From Pomphorhynchus laevis (lineage: Eukaryota > Acanthocephala > Palaeacanthocephala > Echinorhynchida > Pomphorhynchidae): DNA of 64,000 bases. Below are positions 1-9,929 of the stretch, piece after piece. Where the stretch lies: positions 85,951 through 149,950 of the forward strand of contig WNNJ02003841.1 in assembly GCA_012934845.2 (NCBI GenBank). The letters run 5' to 3'. The translations under genes were made by a program, and so were the position numbers. The notes beneath the pieces were generated by a model that saw nothing but the letters and a program-made list of their open reading frames with translations, was not told where the DNA came from and ran no database searches. How positions within the stretch are numbered: the stretch's first letter is position 1; each line of letters begins with the position of its first letter.

Positions 1-149
1 GTAAGAAGAATGTGAAATTGTTGCACACAATCGAGATCCTCGTTTGAGTATATTATCGAGTGAATTTATCTCCTCTTTAGTACATAAAAATGTTGACTGT
101 ACTCGATGCGAGGACGAACCAATGTATTATAAAGAATGTTAAAACACTA

Positions 150-690
150 GACAGGCAGGAATTTGAATCATTTAAAAAAATAAAGAACATGCCGTCCCTT
201 CGAACACAGTATGTCCGTATTCATGCGAGTCTTGAGAGATGACTGAACAATTGTGACAAGGTCACGCGTGTGAGTCACTGTGCACACGATACTAGGGCCT
301 AACATGTAACTAGTACGTATATTACTTCGACCAAAATCCAAATGAATACACTTACCTACATTTAGTGTGAGTCTGGTTCGAACATTCCATTCGTAAATAA
401 TATTTAAATCCCATTGTAATGCATTTATATCGCTGCTGGATAAAATTCCAGACAAGATCTTAAGGTCATCGGCAAAAGCCAAATACGAAAAATGCATTTG
501 TTTTACCAACGTATTTAGGTAGATATTAAAAAAATAATGGGCCTAAAACAGTACCTTGATATACACCTGACGCAACCGAACGAGGTAATGACAAGCTTGT
601 TCCCACAAACACGATAATAATGCTGCGCTAGAAATGTATAAAGCCAATTAACGAGTATCGAATTCCACTGAACGATATATAAGTCGAACA
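150..690 (-). mobile_element. Non-LTR retrotransposon RT fragment (CR1/Jockey-like)
   Basis: Read on the minus strand, an open frame at 168-509 begins just upstream of FADDLKIL, the catalytic YADD-type motif of LINE reverse transcriptases. It continues with the usual thumb-region pattern: a long helix, W-N-V-R, L-T-L-N-V-G-K-C, then a short Y-M-L-G strand. In another frame further upstream (about 520-600) the conserved SGVYQGTVLGPLFF stretch is readable, so the palm domain was once continuous and is now frameshifted. There is no endonuclease or ORF1, so this is a truncated, dead copy of CR1/Jockey-like type. Bases 1-150 show nothing further. Confidence 0.8.
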
Positions 691-699
691 AAATGGAAC

Positions 700-733
700 T
701 TAGATCTCAAACTTAAAAAAGTTTGAGATCTAA
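700..733. repeat. Perfect 15-bp palindrome with 4-base loop
   Basis: TTAGATCTCAAACTT is followed by AAAA and then its exact reverse complement. It lies immediately upstream of the 13-bp minisatellite and the LINE that follows. It could form a hairpin or cruciform. No function can be assigned. Confidence 0.85.
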
Positions 734-747
734 AGTAAATACATATA

Positions 748-858
748 CATCGACGACAACCATCGACGACAACCATCGACGACAACCATCGACGACAACC
801 ATCGACGACAACAATCGACGACAACAATCGACGACAAACAATCGACGACAACCATCGC
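748..858 (+). repeat. 13-bp minisatellite (CATCGACGACAAC)n
   Basis: About 8.5 head-to-tail copies of CATCGACGACAAC, with a few single-base variants (CAAC to CAACA). The array sits just upstream of the first readable part of the LINE at 0.9-4.86 kb, so it may be part of that element's 5' untranslated region, which in LINEs is often tandemly repeated. Open frames across it are a product of the repeat and not a gene. Confidence 0.85.
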
Positions 859-945
859 TTGAAAAATTGATTGAAATACATTCTTACAAGTTTATGGGAG
901 GACGTAAGAAAACAACTAAGACCGACCAACTATGGACAACTGTAA

Positions 946-1917
946 GTACAGTGCTCGATACACGACTGCAGCGTCTGGACAACAATCACCTGCGACAAGA
1001 ATAAGGCTAAAGAAGACTTCGTATGTGGTTTTTGTGCCAACAAACTAATATGCAACCTTTCCAATAAGCACATATCAACATCCAACACGTCAACTCAAAC
1101 TACCCCCGTCGTTTCTAATGTCCTTTCTCCACCCACCGACCCTGCCACCATATACTCTTCCCATTCCATGTCATTTTCACTCCCCGACACCCCACGTCCC
1201 GTCCTTCCTGTCTCGTTTCTCAATAACTTGCATCCATCAATCAAAATCACCTCCACCAACCTCCACTATCCTTCCACTCATAACCTTTCCTCACATCGAT
1301 TGCCACCCTCTTTATTATCATTATCCTCTATGTCTCCCGTCGTCAAACCAAATCCCTCCAAATCATCAACTGCCAGCTCTTCTATCGTGATCTCACCTAC
1401 TCACGTCAGTCGTCCTCCTTTACGGAAGCGCTTTGCTTCTCGCGATCGTTGCGTCATTGTTACTAACATCACGCCTTCTAACTCCTTATCTCCACAAGCA
1501 CGTCTGGACCACGATGTTTCCGCCTTCAGATCCATCCTCTCGTCTATTGTTCCTGCGGATAAACCATCCTTTTTCAAGGACATTTCTCCTGTCGCATTCA
1601 TCCGTCTAAACAAATCTTCTCAATCTAATCCTTCCCAGCCCCCTCTCCTAAAAATTGTTTTCAAGCATCGCTCTCACGCGTCTTCTGTCCTCTCTCAACG
1701 ATTCAAACTCATGTCATCTTCAACCACTCGAATTTTCCCCGATCGCGCCCCTTCCGAAATCGCTCAAATCTCTTCAGCCCGCATCGAAAAACGCCGTCGC
1801 GAGGAAAACGGCGAAACATCACTCGCCATCCGAAACATTGACGGAAATTTCCAAGTTGTCCACACCCATCCAAAAACTCGATGGCGCTCCATCTCTCCTA
1901 TGTGTCTTCTCCACTAG
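946..1917 (+). CDS. LINE ORF1 (nucleic-acid-binding protein)
   Basis: The frame is open from 946 to a stop at 1915-1917. The first in-frame ATG is at 1168 and gives 249 residues. Upstream of that ATG the same frame reads Q-C-S-I-H-D-C-S-V-W ... T-C-D ... F-V-C-G-F-C, spacing reminiscent of the PHD-type fingers of some LINE ORF1 proteins; it is cut by a stop at 943-945, which suggests a frameshift. The middle is Ser/Pro/Thr-rich. Residues about 85-190 (DRCVIVTNITPSN ... PLLKIVFKHRS) resemble the RRM-like core of LINE ORF1 proteins that coats element RNA. The end overlaps the ORF2 start by 37 bases, so ORF2 is probably reached by reinitiation or frameshifting. The family assignment is by pattern only. 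Confidence 0.7.
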   Translation, partial: VQCSIHDCSVWTTITCDKNKAKEDFVCGFCANKLICNLSNKHISTSNTSTQTTPVVSNVLSPPTDPATIYSSHSMSFSLPDTPRPVLPVSFLNNLHPSIKITSTNLHYPSTHNLSSHRLPPSLLSLSSMSPVVKPNPSKSSTASSSIVISPTHVSRPPLRKRFASRDRCVIVTNITPSNSLSPQARLDHDVSAFRSILSSIVPADKPSFFKDISPVAFIRLNKSSQSNPSQPPLLKIVFKHRSHASSVLSQRFKLMSSSTTRIFPDRAPSEIAQISSARIEKRRREENGETSLAIRNIDGNFQVVHTHPKTRWRSISPMCLLH

Positions 1918-4088
1918 TCTCTTTCGCCACAGCACACGGTTTCCGCCTCGGTCTCCTCAACACTAGATATATTCTCAATAAATCCGATCTTATCCTCAAC
2001 CTATTCACCAAGCAATCCATCGATCTCTTCTGCCTCACCGAATCCTGGCACTCAGATTCCGACGACCTTTCCATTCGCCGTCTGCTCTCTGCCGGTTGCT
2101 CCCTAGTCGAATCCGCCCGCCCCCTCAGCTCATGCCCTTCTAAATCCTCTAATCATGGCGGCATCGTCGCATTCGTGCGTCACCCAGCGTCTCTTCGCAA
2201 AATCAATCCCCCTTTCAGTCCTTGCTCTTTTGAATTGCTCACTTGTCGTTATTCTAACCCGATCACTCTAGATCTCGCCATTGTATACCGTCCTGGTTCA
2301 TCAGCTCCTACAGCCTTATTTTTTACCGAACTCGCTGACCTCCTTTCTCATTGTTCTTTGTCCTCAATCCCTTCACTCGTTCTAGGCGACTTCAATATCC
2401 GCCTAGACCGCCCCTCTTCCACAGATTCCATCCGCTTCATCAACATTCTATCCAACTACAATTACAAACTAATCTCCACTGCCCCCACACATATACTTGG
2501 CGGGGCACTCGACATCATCGCTGTCCCCAATCATTTTGCTGCCCACACCTCACTGTCCATCTCTGATCCTGGTCTATCCGATAACTTTCTTATCACCCTT
2601 GATCTCGCTCGCAACCACACCCCTCCTCACACACCTACAATCCTACGTCGCCCTTGGAGAAATCTTGACCTCTTCCTTCTCCGCTCTGCCTTACTCAAAT
2701 CGTCTCTATCATTACCCACAATAACATATTCATCTCCTCACGATCTCGCCTTTCTTTTCGAATCTGAACTCACATCCACTCTCGATATTCTCTTGCCCTT
2801 CAAGTCTCACCCACACCGTCGCTTGCACCGTGCCCCATGGTTTGACATCCAATGCCTACTCTCAAAGCGTCGACTCCGCCATGCTTTTCGAGTCTATCAC
2901 CGCTCTCTCAGACGCGATTTCCGCTCGATCACTCCGTCTTTCCGTGATTCCTATCTTGCTCTTCGCCGGTCTCATCTCAACCTACTACGTACCAAATGCA
3001 ACTCCTTCTGGCAGCATAAAATCATCACTTCATTCAACTCTAAGACTCTCTGGCATACTTTTAACTCAATCCTGGCTCGTTCCTCTACGCCTTGCAACAT
3101 CAATGCTAATGATTATTCGTCATTTCTCCAGACTAAAGTATCCACGCTGCTCTCTCACACCCCGGTCTCCATCCTATCCCACTCTGCCCAGTCTACTCTC
3201 ATCCTTCCGGAACTCTTTCATCTTCTCCCTGTATCACCTACAGAAGTATCATCTGTCCTCATGTCCTTGCCCAACAAAACCTCACCTGCCGATCCCTTGC
3301 CTACCCACATAATAAAATCTATATGCTCATCGATATACCCATTTCTCACAACCTTGTTTAACTCGTCCATCCGCAGTCGTATCTTCCATTCACACTGGAA
3401 ATCCGCAATCGTTCGTCCCCTCCTTAAGAAACAATCGCTCGACCCCTCCCTTCCTTCTAGCTATCGCCCCATTTCACTACTCCCTACTCTTTCAAAGCTC
3501 TTAGAACGCCTCATCTTAATACAAATCAACGCTTATCTCTCCTCATCCAATCTGTACCCTCCTTTCCAATCCGCTTTCCGTTCTAATCACTCGACAGAAA
3601 TCGCATGCATAAAAGTGTACCACGACTTACTCATTTCTCGAGACAAGGCTCTATATAGTGTTCTCATCTCCCTCGACCTCTTCTTCGCATTCGACATTGT
3701 CGACCACTCCGTCCTCCTTTCTCGCCTTCGTTATGATTACGGATTTTCTTCCTCCTCCGTAGCATTGTTCGCCTCATATCTATCCGACCGTTCCTTTCGC
3801 GTCTGTTCTAATTCATCATCATCCCCTCCCATCCCTATTTTTTGCGGGGTCCCACAAGGTTCAGTCCTAGGTTACCTGCTTTTCTCTCTTTTGCTTGGTG
3901 ATCTCTCTCCATTTATCAAACCTTACTCTTTTAACGTCATGCAATACGCCGATGACATTCTAATCTATGCTCATGCACCCGCACATCGCATACACGATAT
4001 CGGCATTTCTGCCTCCAACTGTCTTTCTTCTATCTACAAACGTCTCTCCAATCTCCATCTCGTTCGAAACCCCGAAAAGCCAAAATAA
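1881..4088 (+). CDS. LINE ORF2: AP endonuclease plus reverse transcriptase
   Basis: This 735-residue frame starts with the ATG at 1881. The N-terminal third is an APE-type endonuclease: GLLNTR near residue 17, LFCLTESW near 50, a YRPGSSAP strand, LVLGDFNIRL near 165 and a C-terminal SISDPGLSDNF, matching the family's SDH box, although His is Asn here. The reverse transcriptase follows, with SYRPISLLPTLSKLLE, QSAFRSNHST, LDLFFAFDIVDH near 598, GVPQGSVLG and the catalytic YADD at about 689-692. In LINEs this enzyme nicks the target and copies element RNA there. The frame stops at TAA 4086-4088, immediately after the YADD region, because of a single-base shift near 4075. The thumb continues in the next frame (4088-4777). 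The copy as it stands should not encode a complete RT. Confidence 0.85.
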   Translation: MALHLSYVSSPLVSFATAHGFRLGLLNTRYILNKSDLILNLFTKQSIDLFCLTESWHSDSDDLSIRRLLSAGCSLVESARPLSSCPSKSSNHGGIVAFVRHPASLRKINPPFSPCSFELLTCRYSNPITLDLAIVYRPGSSAPTALFFTELADLLSHCSLSSIPSLVLGDFNIRLDRPSSTDSIRFINILSNYNYKLISTAPTHILGGALDIIAVPNHFAAHTSLSISDPGLSDNFLITLDLARNHTPPHTPTILRRPWRNLDLFLLRSALLKSSLSLPTITYSSPHDLAFLFESELTSTLDILLPFKSHPHRRLHRAPWFDIQCLLSKRRLRHAFRVYHRSLRRDFRSITPSFRDSYLALRRSHLNLLRTKCNSFWQHKIITSFNSKTLWHTFNSILARSSTPCNINANDYSSFLQTKVSTLLSHTPVSILSHSAQSTLILPELFHLLPVSPTEVSSVLMSLPNKTSPADPLPTHIIKSICSSIYPFLTTLFNSSIRSRIFHSHWKSAIVRPLLKKQSLDPSLPSSYRPISLLPTLSKLLERLILIQINAYLSSSNLYPPFQSAFRSNHSTEIACIKVYHDLLISRDKALYSVLISLDLFFAFDIVDHSVLLSRLRYDYGFSSSSVALFASYLSDRSFRVCSNSSSSPPIPIFCGVPQGSVLGYLLFSLLLGDLSPFIKPYSFNVMQYADDILIYAHAPAHRIHDIGISASNCLSSIYKRLSNLHLVRNPEKPK

Positions 4089-4777
4089 TGTGGATCCGTC
4101 CCCGTAAACCAAACATATCTCCTCCCATTGTATCTTTTGCCTCATCGATCATCCCTATAGTCCACAATCTCACTTTCTTAGGCTTCCATTTCGATGATCA
4201 CCTTTCCTTTAAACCCTTCGTCCGTGACAAGGTCCGCTCGTCTAACTTAATTCTCCGTGACATCCGCCGTATCCGCCCCCTTATCGACTTCCGTTCTTGT
4301 ATGTATCTTCTTTCATCGCTTCTTTTCCCTAAAATCGATTACTGCCTTAGCCGTTTCGCCAATTCTACAAAATCCATCATCATACCCCTACAACGAATAA
4401 TCAACACCGCCGTTCGAGTGCTCTTTCGTCTCCGTCGCTTCGACCACACATCCACATATTTTGCCCAACTCTCCTGGCCCATCATCCACATCCGCATCAA
4501 ACTCCGCCTTCTTCTCGTTACTTTTCGTCTCATCGCTGTCGGCTCTCCATCGTTCATCACCCTTCCTTTCTTAGACGATACTCGCCCCACCTCGCTATCG
4601 CTTCGTTCCTGTCATACCCTCTTACTCCAAGTTCCTAATTACTCCAACAACTACGGTCTCCGATCCTTCCTCGTCGCCGCCTCACTCGCCTGGAATCAAC
4701 TCCCTCTCGACGTCCGCCGCGCTCCCTCCTTTATCACATTCAAACGCCTCCTCCGTTCACACCTTCTCGACACCTGA
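4088..4777 (+). CDS. LINE ORF2, frameshifted C-terminal part (RT thumb)
   Basis: This 229-residue frame continues the ORF2 protein after the shift near 4075: K-I-M-W-I-R-P-R-K directly follows the NPEKPK end of the upstream frame. It carries the typical LINE thumb sequence F-L-G-F-H-F-D-D-H-L-S-F-K-P and ends with S-L-A-W-N-Q-L-P-L-D-V-R ... F-K-R-L-L-R-S-H-L, the standard C-terminus of Jockey/CR1-group ORF2 proteins. The ATG at 4088 is coincidental. The stop is followed by a short 3' untranslated tail. Confidence 0.8.
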   Translation: MWIRPRKPNISPPIVSFASSIIPIVHNLTFLGFHFDDHLSFKPFVRDKVRSSNLILRDIRRIRPLIDFRSCMYLLSSLLFPKIDYCLSRFANSTKSIIIPLQRIINTAVRVLFRLRRFDHTSTYFAQLSWPIIHIRIKLRLLLVTFRLIAVGSPSFITLPFLDDTRPTSLSLRSCHTLLLQVPNYSNNYGLRSFLVAASLAWNQLPLDVRRAPSFITFKRLLRSHLLDT

Positions 4778-4860
4778 TTCAGTCTTGTTTTGTAGTGGTC
4801 ATGTAAGCGTGCGCTGTCACGCATTTGCCACGTTAAAATAAATCCTTTTTTTGATAACAC

Positions 4861-6531
4861 CAATTATGTACATAAAATTACAAGTAATTATTTAAAGTTA
4901 CGAAATTTATATAATATCTGGCAAGCATTGATTTCCTCGATCCTCAATGTACTTATTCATGTTTGATACAATCGGTTTTGTATGTAAACATACTTCATGA
5001 GCATAATTCAGAAATTGCCATCCTTATGTCGAAAGTATCCTCTTTAATTAAAAAAATTTCAGCATGCTATGTTAAAAACATTTCCACATGTCTAGATAGC
5101 CGATTTTATCTTTTACACCCGTAGAGGTGTAGAAATTTTTAATCATTCATCAAATTCAGACTCAGATAACTTGTGCTCGAAGCACATTCATGACACTCAT
5201 TAGTACAAGGACACCCGCGAACACAAAACCACCGAGAAATCGGTAGTCTAGTTAAGACAAATTTCCAAAAAGTTCAATAATATAATAGACCACGTGAGAA
5301 TGGCTTTATTATGGCTAAGTACCCAAAGGCAAAACACTATTTAGCTGCGTAAAATTCACCAATCGGATATGTAAAGCTTATGAATACATCACATTAAGTT
5401 ATAAAAAATAAGATATATGACGATAATTAGTAACTGCTATCATTGCAAAATAACTTTTGTCTTTTATAGTGTACAAATCGAATTCCGTCTGAGACATGAA
5501 TTCAATTATGATTTTCAAAGGACTACAAGATATTGTGAGATAGTGCTGACGTTGTTTGTTAAGGGCTCTACAAAGAAAAATTTAAGCAAAGATTAGCCAC
5601 GAAGAACCGTACACTTCTTTGTGAAATTGTGTAAAGCTAAACGATTTATAGTTTTTGACATCAAAAGCATATGTTTCGTTGAGGTAACCTTGACTGAATG
5701 TCTCGAAACAGTGAAAACATATTCTTCCTTAGAAACTAACTATTTAGCTCATTTTCAGGAACTCTAAAACAAAAACTTAAAAGATAAATTACTATAAATA
5801 TATTATAAATGTTGAAATATTTATAACCTTAAATTTATAATATAAATAAATTTATAATATAAATAAATTTATAACTTTATAATATATATATATATTTAAA
5901 ATTTATAATATAAATTATATAATTTATAATATAAAACAATATAATATAAAATTTTGAGATATTGAACCTTTATAAGAATAGCAAAACTCCCAATGCAGGT
6001 CAACGTGATGTATCGTTAAATCGTTTTACGATTACATGAAACCCGTATTTGAACCGTTGATTGCAGGTAACTTAAAATACTATCCAGTATCATGGGATAC
6101 TGGTAATGTCAGTTACTTCTAATACAACATGTAAAATAGCCCACTTGTAATGCAAAGTATTCTGGTTCTATTGAATCTTATCATAACAAAAAGATGGATG
6201 ATACATTCGTACCCACCACTTGAAAGTAGATAAGATTAAAAATCGGTAATATCACATAATTTTATTATATATATCTAGAAGGCTTTCTAAACTTTTAATG
6301 CTAAATTAAAAATTTTAATGCATAAATTTTAAGTAAGCGTTAGATATCCTAACGTTATATTTTGTGCATCGAAACATATCTTAAATGAATAGCTTATTCT
6401 ATTTACTGTTTAAGAAGGTACCTGGCGCTTTACGGTTATCAAGTACTCAATTTATTCAGTAAGATTAACTAGTTTAAAATTATTCAAAGAAAATAAAAAG
6501 TACGTTCATCAACGCTTAAGTAATGACAATC
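4861..6531. other. AT-rich gene-free stretch
   Basis: No coding frame or recognisable repeat family. It includes a very AT-rich low-complexity block at about 5780-5960, built from short TTTATAATATAAATAA-like repeats. Otherwise I see nothing in it. Confidence 0.6.
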
Positions 6532-7213
6532 ATAATCCACGCCTCATAATCTACGCCTCATAATCCACGCCTCATAATCCACGCCTCATAATCCACGCCT
6601 CATAATCCACGCCTCATAATCCACGCCTCATAATCCACGCCTCATAATCCACGCCTCATAATCCACGCCTCATAATCCACGCCTCATAATCCACGCCTCA
6701 TAATCCACGCCTCATAATCCACGCCTCATAATCCACGCCTCATAATCCACGCCTCATAATCCACGCCTCATAATCCACGCCTCATAATCCACGCCTCATA
6801 ATCCACGCCTCATAATCCACGCCTCATAATCCACGCCTCATAATCCACGCCTCATAATCCACGCCTCATAATCCACGCCTCATAATCCACGCCTCATAAT
6901 CCACGCCTCATAATCCACGCCTCATAATCCACGCCTCATAATCCACGCCTCATAATCCACGCCTCATAATCCACGCCTCATAATCCACGCCTCATAATCC
7001 ACGCCTCATAATCCACGCCTCATAATCCACGCCTCATAATCCACGCCTCATAATCCACGCCTCATAATCCACGCCTCATAATCCACGCCTCATAATCCAC
7101 GCCTCATAATCCACGCCTCATAATCCACGCCTCATAATCCACGCCTCATAATCCACGCCTCATAATCCACGCCTCATATTCCACGCCTCATATTCCACGC
7201 CTCAATCCACGCC
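6532..7213 (+). repeat. 14-bp minisatellite (ATAATCCACGCCTC)n
   Basis: About 48 nearly perfect head-to-tail copies of ATAATCCACGCCTC. The second unit carries one variant base (TCTACG), the last full units read ATATTCC, and the final unit is shortened. The homogeneity shows recent expansion or ongoing conversion. It stops about 10 bases before the terminal inverted repeat of the FLYWCH element, so it may have grown at that element's edge. Confidence 0.95.
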
Positions 7214-7224
7214 GGCTGACCGGA

Positions 7225-8026
7225 AACTCGCCAATGGCGAGTTTCCGGTTTTTCGTCAAATTTTTTTGACCCGACAACTCGCCAACGTATAAAATAGGGA
7301 ATCCCTTTTAAAACAAAAGAAAATGTAGATTTAAAATTTTAATTTTCGAAATTCCAAGAGTTAAGGGCTTCTAAAAAAGTAAAAATATCTTCTTGATATA
7401 AGACAAAAACTCTTCTGAATAAAAAATAACCGTTCGACTTCCTGATGTTAACCCAGAATCGTATTGAAGAAAACGAAAACCATTTAAAGTTGTCTGAAGT
7501 TCAAGAGGAATATCATTTTCGGGTCCAGGAGTATAATTGTCCCTTTCGTTTCTTATTTTCTTAGCATAGTCTCTCATGTTTTCAAAAGATGTTACCTTGG
7601 ATAAGGTTTTTGTCTCTAAATTCTTTGTTTCGGATGTAAACACAGTTACAAACCTTTCATTTGATTCTTTGCAACGATTTAGAATGTTTTGGTTTGCTAT
7701 AATTGCAGCATTTTTACCCTCATTAGAAGAGCATGTATGTGATTCTGCTGATATAGGAGGCAGTGTGTCGTTTTTGATTGTAACCTGACCCTTGCAGTCC
7801 CTATACTTACACCTCCATCTGATCACATCTTCCTTTTTATTTGATATATGATATAAAAACCCGTTATAGTCTAACATAGGTGCTCCTCTCTGCGTTTTAA
7901 AATATTTCATTTTTGGGGTTAAAAATTTTTTAAATATTTTTAAAAGGGATTCCCTATTTTATACGTTGGCGAGTTTTCGGGTCAAAAAAAATTGACGAAA
8001 AACCGGAAACTCGCCATTGGCGAGTT
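7225..8026 (-). mobile_element. Non-autonomous Mutator-like element with FLYWCH gene
   Basis: Terminal inverted repeats of about 95 bases enclose a 0.8-kb unit. The left repeat (7225-7316) and the reverse complement of the right one (about 7932-8026) both read AACTCGCCAATGGCGAGTTT, then a GTCAAATTTTTTTGACCCG-type block, AACTCGCCAACGTATAAAAT and GGGAATCCCTTTTAAAA, with few mismatches. The left end lies within a 14-bp-arm palindrome (7220-7248). The only gene encodes a FLYWCH finger plus the start of a MULE-type transposase, with no catalytic domain, so the element would need a partner to move. FLYWCH fingers in Mutator-like transposases are established. No target-site duplication is evident. 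Confidence 0.75.
7371..7910 (-). CDS. FLYWCH zinc-finger protein, truncated MULE transposase N-terminus
   Basis: The frame is 179 residues. Residues about 1-60 form a FLYWCH finger: F-K-T-Q-R-G-A-P-M-L-D-Y-N-G-F-L-Y, then R-W-R-C-K-Y-R-D-C-K-G and the closing S-H-T-C, with Cys-Cys-His spacing as in the family. This domain binds DNA or protein. After a helical linker comes R-N-E-R-D-N-Y-T-P-G-P and F-R-F-L-Q-Y-D-S-G ... R-T-V-I-F-Y-S-E-E-F-L, which matches the segment just before the catalytic domain of Mutator-like transposases (usually F-L-L-Y-D-S-G ... R-I-I-I-F). The protein ends there, so it cannot catalyse transposition. It could still bind the terminal repeats or have been adapted as a regulator. 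It is read outward from the right TIR, whose AT-rich edge could supply its promoter. Confidence 0.75.
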   Translation of the reverse strand: MKYFKTQRGAPMLDYNGFLYHISNKKEDVIRWRCKYRDCKGQVTIKNDTLPPISAESHTCSSNEGKNAAIIANQNILNRCKESNERFVTVFTSETKNLETKTLSKVTSFENMRDYAKKIRNERDNYTPGPENDIPLELQTTLNGFRFLQYDSGLTSGSRTVIFYSEEFLSYIKKIFLLF

Positions 8027-8064
8027 ACACCTCCATCTGATCACATCTTCCTTGATGTAGCATC
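8027..8064 (-). repeat. Stub of a second FLYWCH-element copy abutting the right TIR
   Basis: Directly after the right TIR the sequence ACACCTCCATCTGATCACAT repeats the coding strand found inside the element at about 7807. Read on the minus strand it gives K-E-D-V-I-R-W-R-C, the core of the FLYWCH finger. So a piece of another copy lies next to this one, from insertion of one element into another or from recombination. Confidence 0.6.
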
Positions 8065-8065
8065 T

Positions 8066-8107
8066 TCTAATGCTGCCTTGATCCTTGCGGATCAAGGCAG
8101 CATTAGA
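8066..8107. repeat. Perfect 19-bp inverted repeat, 4-base loop
   Basis: TCTAATGCTGCCTTGATCC, loop TTGC, then its exact reverse complement. It is a strong potential hairpin. Both arms are free of mismatches, so the duplication is recent. Confidence 0.9.
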
Positions 8108-8312
8108 AAACTTTATCCTTGGATTGCTCGTTACTAATATTTTGCTTTTGCTTTTAATGTATTTAGCTGAACAATGAGCGGGCAGAACTGTTTTTCCGGT
8201 CGAAGCCCTGTGTACATAATAATATATGATGATAAATTCATAAATAAATATTTTATTAACAAAATACAACATTAGATAAAGAATATACAAAAACTAGATC
8301 TAGGATAAATTG

Positions 8313-9563
8313 TCACCTTATTTGGTATTTGTCAACCACAACTTCTTGAAAATTCTTCAACATCTTCACGGCCTCAGGTTTAGAGGGAACTGAGCTCCCG
8401 GCCTCACTAGCGCGCCGCCTTCCGATGACAGATGTTGAGCCCGTTTCAGGGCACACCCAACTCTCTTCAGGATAGGATACGCTAAGTCTATCCAGGTCAG
8501 CATTCGCCGACCAGTTCACTGTTATGGCGAATCCCAGATATTTTACTTGACTTGTGAAGGTAGGGGTGATTGAGACTGCAAAAAGGAGGAGGGCCGATAG
8601 TGCTAATCTTTTAAAATGGTTATCAGATGATGTTTCTTGTTGCTTTTTAAGGAAGCACATTTTCTCGACCAGCTGGGTAGACTCCCCCACAGTTAGAACA
8701 GTGCGGGGATCTATCGCATTTTTCTGAATTGTCACCCAGAGCCACATATCCCGCAAGAGCGGGGAAGAGGGCATCCAGAACTCCAATGTCTTTTCCGTGG
8801 CATACATTACTGTGGGGTAGGTCATAGAGTCAGTTTAGATCAGAGTAAATGCTAGATTATTTTCCAGGAAAGGGTTACATCTGGAGTTAGCTAAACACTC
8901 GGCCACGTCAACTGGGGCAGAACAAAATGCCACAGGAATCGGCAATCCATTTTTCCTTGTAATAAATATGATATTGCTAATCTTAAAATTTTGTTCAAGT
9001 GCTAGAATGTCTCCATCTGACATGTATGTCAAAATGCTGTTGATTTTCAAGGTTGCTTGGATAGGCTTGTATAAGATTTATTATTTTTTTTATTTTACCT
9101 AGACTTGAATGGTTTTTATTGAACTGGTCCAAGTAATCACGTACAAGCTCAGGTGTTCAAAAGGGTATCCTAACCTCTGCCTCATAATTTTTTATTGAAT
9201 GAAAAATAACTCTTCACTTGAAACGTGCAGAGAAATCCCTAAGGAAGATGTTGAAAATATTGTTCATTGGTATAAGTTCCGTAAATTTAACACAAATTAA
9301 GTTGACCAGTTTAGGTGCAGGGGGAAGTTCCTCTGTTCAAAGATAGATTCAGTAGACAACAAATCACTTACCTTGTCTGAAATAAGACTATATTGCTGCT
9401 TTAAGCCAGTATTTGCTTGAGGTTGGCAGCTTTTTGCATATTTGTCAAATCCTTTGATCGTTGGAACATGAAAATTTTCACATGATAAATTCGATTGACT
9501 TGTGGTAATTATTTTCCTAAAGTTTCTTATGGAATAAAAAGACTTTAAACGAAATCGGAGCAA
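8313..9563 (-). mobile_element. Jockey-type LINE ORF1 fragment (PRE_C2HC, zinc knuckles)
   Basis: On the minus strand, 8835-9050 encodes M-S-D-G-D-I-L ... I-S-N-I-I-F-I-T-R-K-N-G-L-P-I-P-V, the pattern of the PRE_C2HC domain that precedes the zinc knuckles of Jockey ORF1 proteins. Further along, in a shifted frame, about 8640-8700 reads H-C-S-N-C-G-G-V-Y-P-A-G-R-E-K-C-A-S-L-K-K-Q, a typical second knuckle of these gag-like proteins. The frames at 9297-9563 and 8313-8825 belong to the same decayed ORF1. Frames are broken in several places and no ORF2 follows on this strand. Such proteins bind element RNA; this one is inactive. Confidence 0.6.
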
Positions 9564-9929
9564 AATGCATTATTATAAACAATAAATTATTTTTTTGTTC
9601 AGCGAGAACACAATATTTTAACAGCTTAGATACACAAAGCGTAAAAACACATCGATGACGCTAGATTTGATAGCAATGTATAACATTATGAAAAGAAACA
9701 ATGGATTTTTAATCGAGTGATCATCGATAAATGATAAGTTGCGTCGTCGGAGGATTTTTTAATGTTAGATCATGGTAAGTGTCCGTGTAATTTCAGGTTT
9801 TCATATCGAGTTCCCAATATATGGAATAAGCTTCCAGATTTTACAGTCACTGAGGAACTCCCATAGTTCTTATCGTCAGAGACGCAGTTACCAACAATCT
9901 TGTTGCCTTCTTCGTCGACCGCCATGGTC

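Larger units (their letters stand above)
870..4860 (+). mobile_element. Near full-length two-ORF LINE (Jockey/CR1 group)
   Basis: The element contains, in order, a PHD-like cysteine-rich segment (about 950-1060), an ORF1 with an RNA-recognition-like region, an overlapping ORF2 with AP endonuclease and reverse transcriptase domains, and a 3' tail with AATAAA near 4837. GC content and pyrimidine-rich codon use differ sharply from the AT-rich flanks. Only a few lesions are visible: a frameshift before the ORF1 body near 943 and one in ORF2 near 4075. That makes it the youngest-looking LINE in the window. A second, truncated copy lies at 14121-14716 on the other strand. I cannot place exact ends or a target-site duplication. 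Confidence 0.85.

Noticed and set aside
723-1004. 93-residue open frame over the 13-bp minisatellite
   Set aside because: A repeat-driven frame (13-bp unit cycles through all frames) with no domain.
6532-7213. CRISPR-like array
   Set aside because: Units of 14 bp are directly contiguous with no spacers, and the window is eukaryotic. It is a minisatellite.
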